Shown here: piece by piece, positions 50,523 through 51,493 of the stretch | Layout: the number at the start of each line of letters is the position of its first letter | How positions within the stretch are numbered: position 1 is the stretch's first letter | DNA from: JAFGVL01 sp031553685 | GTDB taxonomy: Bacteria; Bacteroidota; Bacteroidia; Bacteroidales; Paludibacteraceae | Length of the DNA stretch: 51,493 nt | Direction: 5' to 3' | NCBI GenBank assembly: GCA_031553685.1 | Contig: JAVBLE010000037.1 | Coordinates: 1 to 51,493 of the forward strand | Program-made: the position numbers and the translations under genes | The notes under the pieces: model-generated | Database searches by the model: none | Told to the model about the DNA's origin: nothing | What the model saw: only the letters and a program-made list of their open reading frames with translations

Positions 50523-51224
50523 CTATTTATCCAGATAAAAATCCTTTGTCAAGTTCTTATATTCGTCTGAATAAATATGTCGTCCGGTGGTTTCAATAAC
50601 TAAATTGGAAATCTTGCAATCATTTTTTGCAAAAGAAAACGATAATAACAGTCGTTTAACCGTTCCGCCTTCTCTCGGATAGACAAATACCTTCTCACAG
50701 CAAAATAAGTCGGCTTTCTGAGCTAAAACAATAAATTCTTCTCCTTCGGTCGTTGGTAAAATTAGCGCAAAATGTCCGTCTCTTGCCAATAGGGTCTTTA
50801 CACCATTTATCAAAATATCAAATGGCAATGAGTCGGTATGGCGGGCAGCTGTACGATTTTCGGCAGGAGGTTTGAGTGAGCGGTTAAAATAGGGAGGATT
50901 GCTCACAATCAAGTCGTACTTTGAAGTATTCTTTTTACAAAAATCTTGAAAAGAAATAGTTGAAACAGTTATCCGGTTGGCAAAAGGGCTTTGCTGTATG
51001 TTTTCGATAGCCTGGCAGGCGGCAGCTTCGTCTATTTCAATAGCCTCAATGGCTGTATTACAGCGTTGGGCAAGCATCAGGGCAATTAGTCCGGTGCCGG
51101 TGCCAATGTCTAAAATGCGTTTGGCATTTGCACAATCAGCCCATGCACCAAGCAATACACCATCTGTGCCCACTTTCATGGCGCAACGATCTTGATGAAT
51201 GGTAAATTGTTTGAATCGGAACAT
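50523..51224 (-). CDS. trmN6: tRNA1(Val) (adenine-37-N6)-methyltransferase, TrmN6/YfiC-like
   Basis: This 233-residue Rossmann methyltransferase starts MFRFKQFTIHQDRCAMKVGTDGVLLGAWADC (51224), has motif I ILDIGTGTGLIALMLAQ near 37-53, IEIDEAAA, and motif IV LIVSNPPYFN near 107-116 (NPPY, as in N6-adenine methyltransferases). The end is short. In E. coli YfiC methylates A37 of tRNA1(Val). The ORF extends 8 codons upstream (MERVGERS), but those codons come from the C-rich repeat at 51225, so the internal ATG is preferred. Confidence 0.9.
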   Translation of the reverse strand: MFRFKQFTIHQDRCAMKVGTDGVLLGAWADCANAKRILDIGTGTGLIALMLAQRCNTAIEAIEIDEAAACQAIENIQQSPFANRITVSTISFQDFCKKNTSKYDLIVSNPPYFNRSLKPPAENRTAARHTDSLPFDILINGVKTLLARDGHFALILPTTEGEEFIVLAQKADLFCCEKVFVYPREGGTVKRLLLSFSFAKNDCKISNLVIETTGRHIYSDEYKNLTKDFYLDK

Positions 51225-51285
51225 AGACCTCTCCCCAACCCTCTCCACACTTCGACAAGCTCAGTGACCAAGAGGGAGTGGGCTA
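51225..51285. repeat. Nested repeat: C-rich palindrome arm interrupted by a CAGTGACCA-type repeat
   Basis: CCTCTCCCCAACCCTCTCC (about 51228-51246) and AGAGGGAGTGGG (about 51270-51281) resemble the arms of the leuS cassette ends. Between them lies CACTTCGACAAGCTCAGTG, a word of the dispersed repeat at 42.1-42.2 kb. It looks like one repeat inserted in another. Confidence 0.55.
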
Positions 51286-51382
51286 TTGTTTAAAATTGTG
51301 ATTTTGTCTTTGTGCAGCTTTTATGCATTTAAAAAACCCGTTTGAGTATTTTATAAAAAATAAAATGATTATCCGCTATTTT

Positions 51383-51475
51383 ACCCCCAACCCCCTAAAG
51401 GGGGCTCGCAATCAACAACAGACTGTTTGTGTTGGGTAAGTCCCCTTTAGGGGATTTAGGGGTGGTTGGAAGCAT
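51383..51475. repeat. REPIN-like doublet of C/G-run palindromes
   Basis: ACCCCCAACCCCCTAAAGGG and a reversed relative ending TTTAGGGGTGG flank a spacer of about 35 bases. Each arm is C-run, spacer, C-run, TAAAG, G-run. The plan matches the ends of the DUF559 cassette in leuS, without the nuclease gene between. The last 270 bases of the window hold no supported gene. Confidence 0.75.
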
Positions 51476-51493
51476 CTTCTTAGAAATTAGGGG

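Noticed and set aside
1..51493. tRNA, rRNA, tmRNA or riboswitch genes
   Set aside because: All gaps were read for cloverleaf arms, the TTCGANTC loop and known leader motifs; none was convincing. A covariance-model search would be needed to be certain.

Overview
The window looks like a chromosomal segment of a Bacteroidota bacterium, probably order Bacteroidales. Visible support: many promoters of the Bacteroidetes type TAnnTTTG, weak or absent Shine-Dalgarno sites, an RprX/RprY-type two-component pair, lineage-typical families (DUF2723, DUF2851, DUF3098, DUF3332, YfhO, RRM-type RNA-binding protein) and a secreted endonuclease I that ends in a type IX secretion sorting domain. The last point argues for a T9SS-bearing lineage (Paludibacter/Porphyromonas-like) rather than Bacteroides proper. 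No rRNA, tRNA or CRISPR array is visible.

Layout. 0-9.8 kb (+): DUF2156 protein, lytic transglycosylase, hypothetical plus cupin, uvrA, rprX-rprY. 9.8-18.2 kb: a surface-glycan locus with a Wzx flippase (+) converging on a minus-strand run of neuB-like synthase, methyltransferase, CMP-nonulosonate synthetase fused to a HAD phosphatase, and four glycosyltransferases. 18.2-22.9 kb (-): a leucyl-tRNA synthetase gene broken into two ORFs (HIGH half and KMSKS half) with a complete methyltransferase gene between them; the HIGH half also carries an in-frame 486-bp cassette encoding a DUF559 (Vsr-like) nuclease domain, bounded by inverted palindromic repeats. 23-28.6 kb: secreted endonuclease, rpiB, DUF3332 lipoprotein, RNA-binding protein, YfhO. 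28.6-36.9 kb (+): methyltransferase, then an order I recall as conserved in Bacteroidetes, ftsX-DUF3098-uppP-truB-queA, interrupted twice: by a KilA-N gene inserted at the truB start with an exact 20-bp direct repeat, and by an AAA ATPase (DUF4143) plus a DUF1016 nuclease between truB and queA. 36.9-51.5 kb: VOC protein, S41 protease, outer-membrane proteins, DUF2723, polysaccharide deacetylase, DUF2851, queG, trmN6.

The theme of the window is small accessory pieces set into core genes with reading frames kept or re-made: the nuclease cassette in leuS, the methyltransferase that splits leuS, KilA-N on a copied truB start, and several REPIN-like or MITE-like repeats. The leuS locus is the most unusual. 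If both halves are expressed, this cell makes a two-subunit LeuRS whose large subunit carries a nuclease domain at the entrance of its editing domain. The surface-glycan genes downstream run in the same direction and could be partly co-transcribed with leuS. Queuosine synthesis is represented by queA and queG, 13 kb apart.
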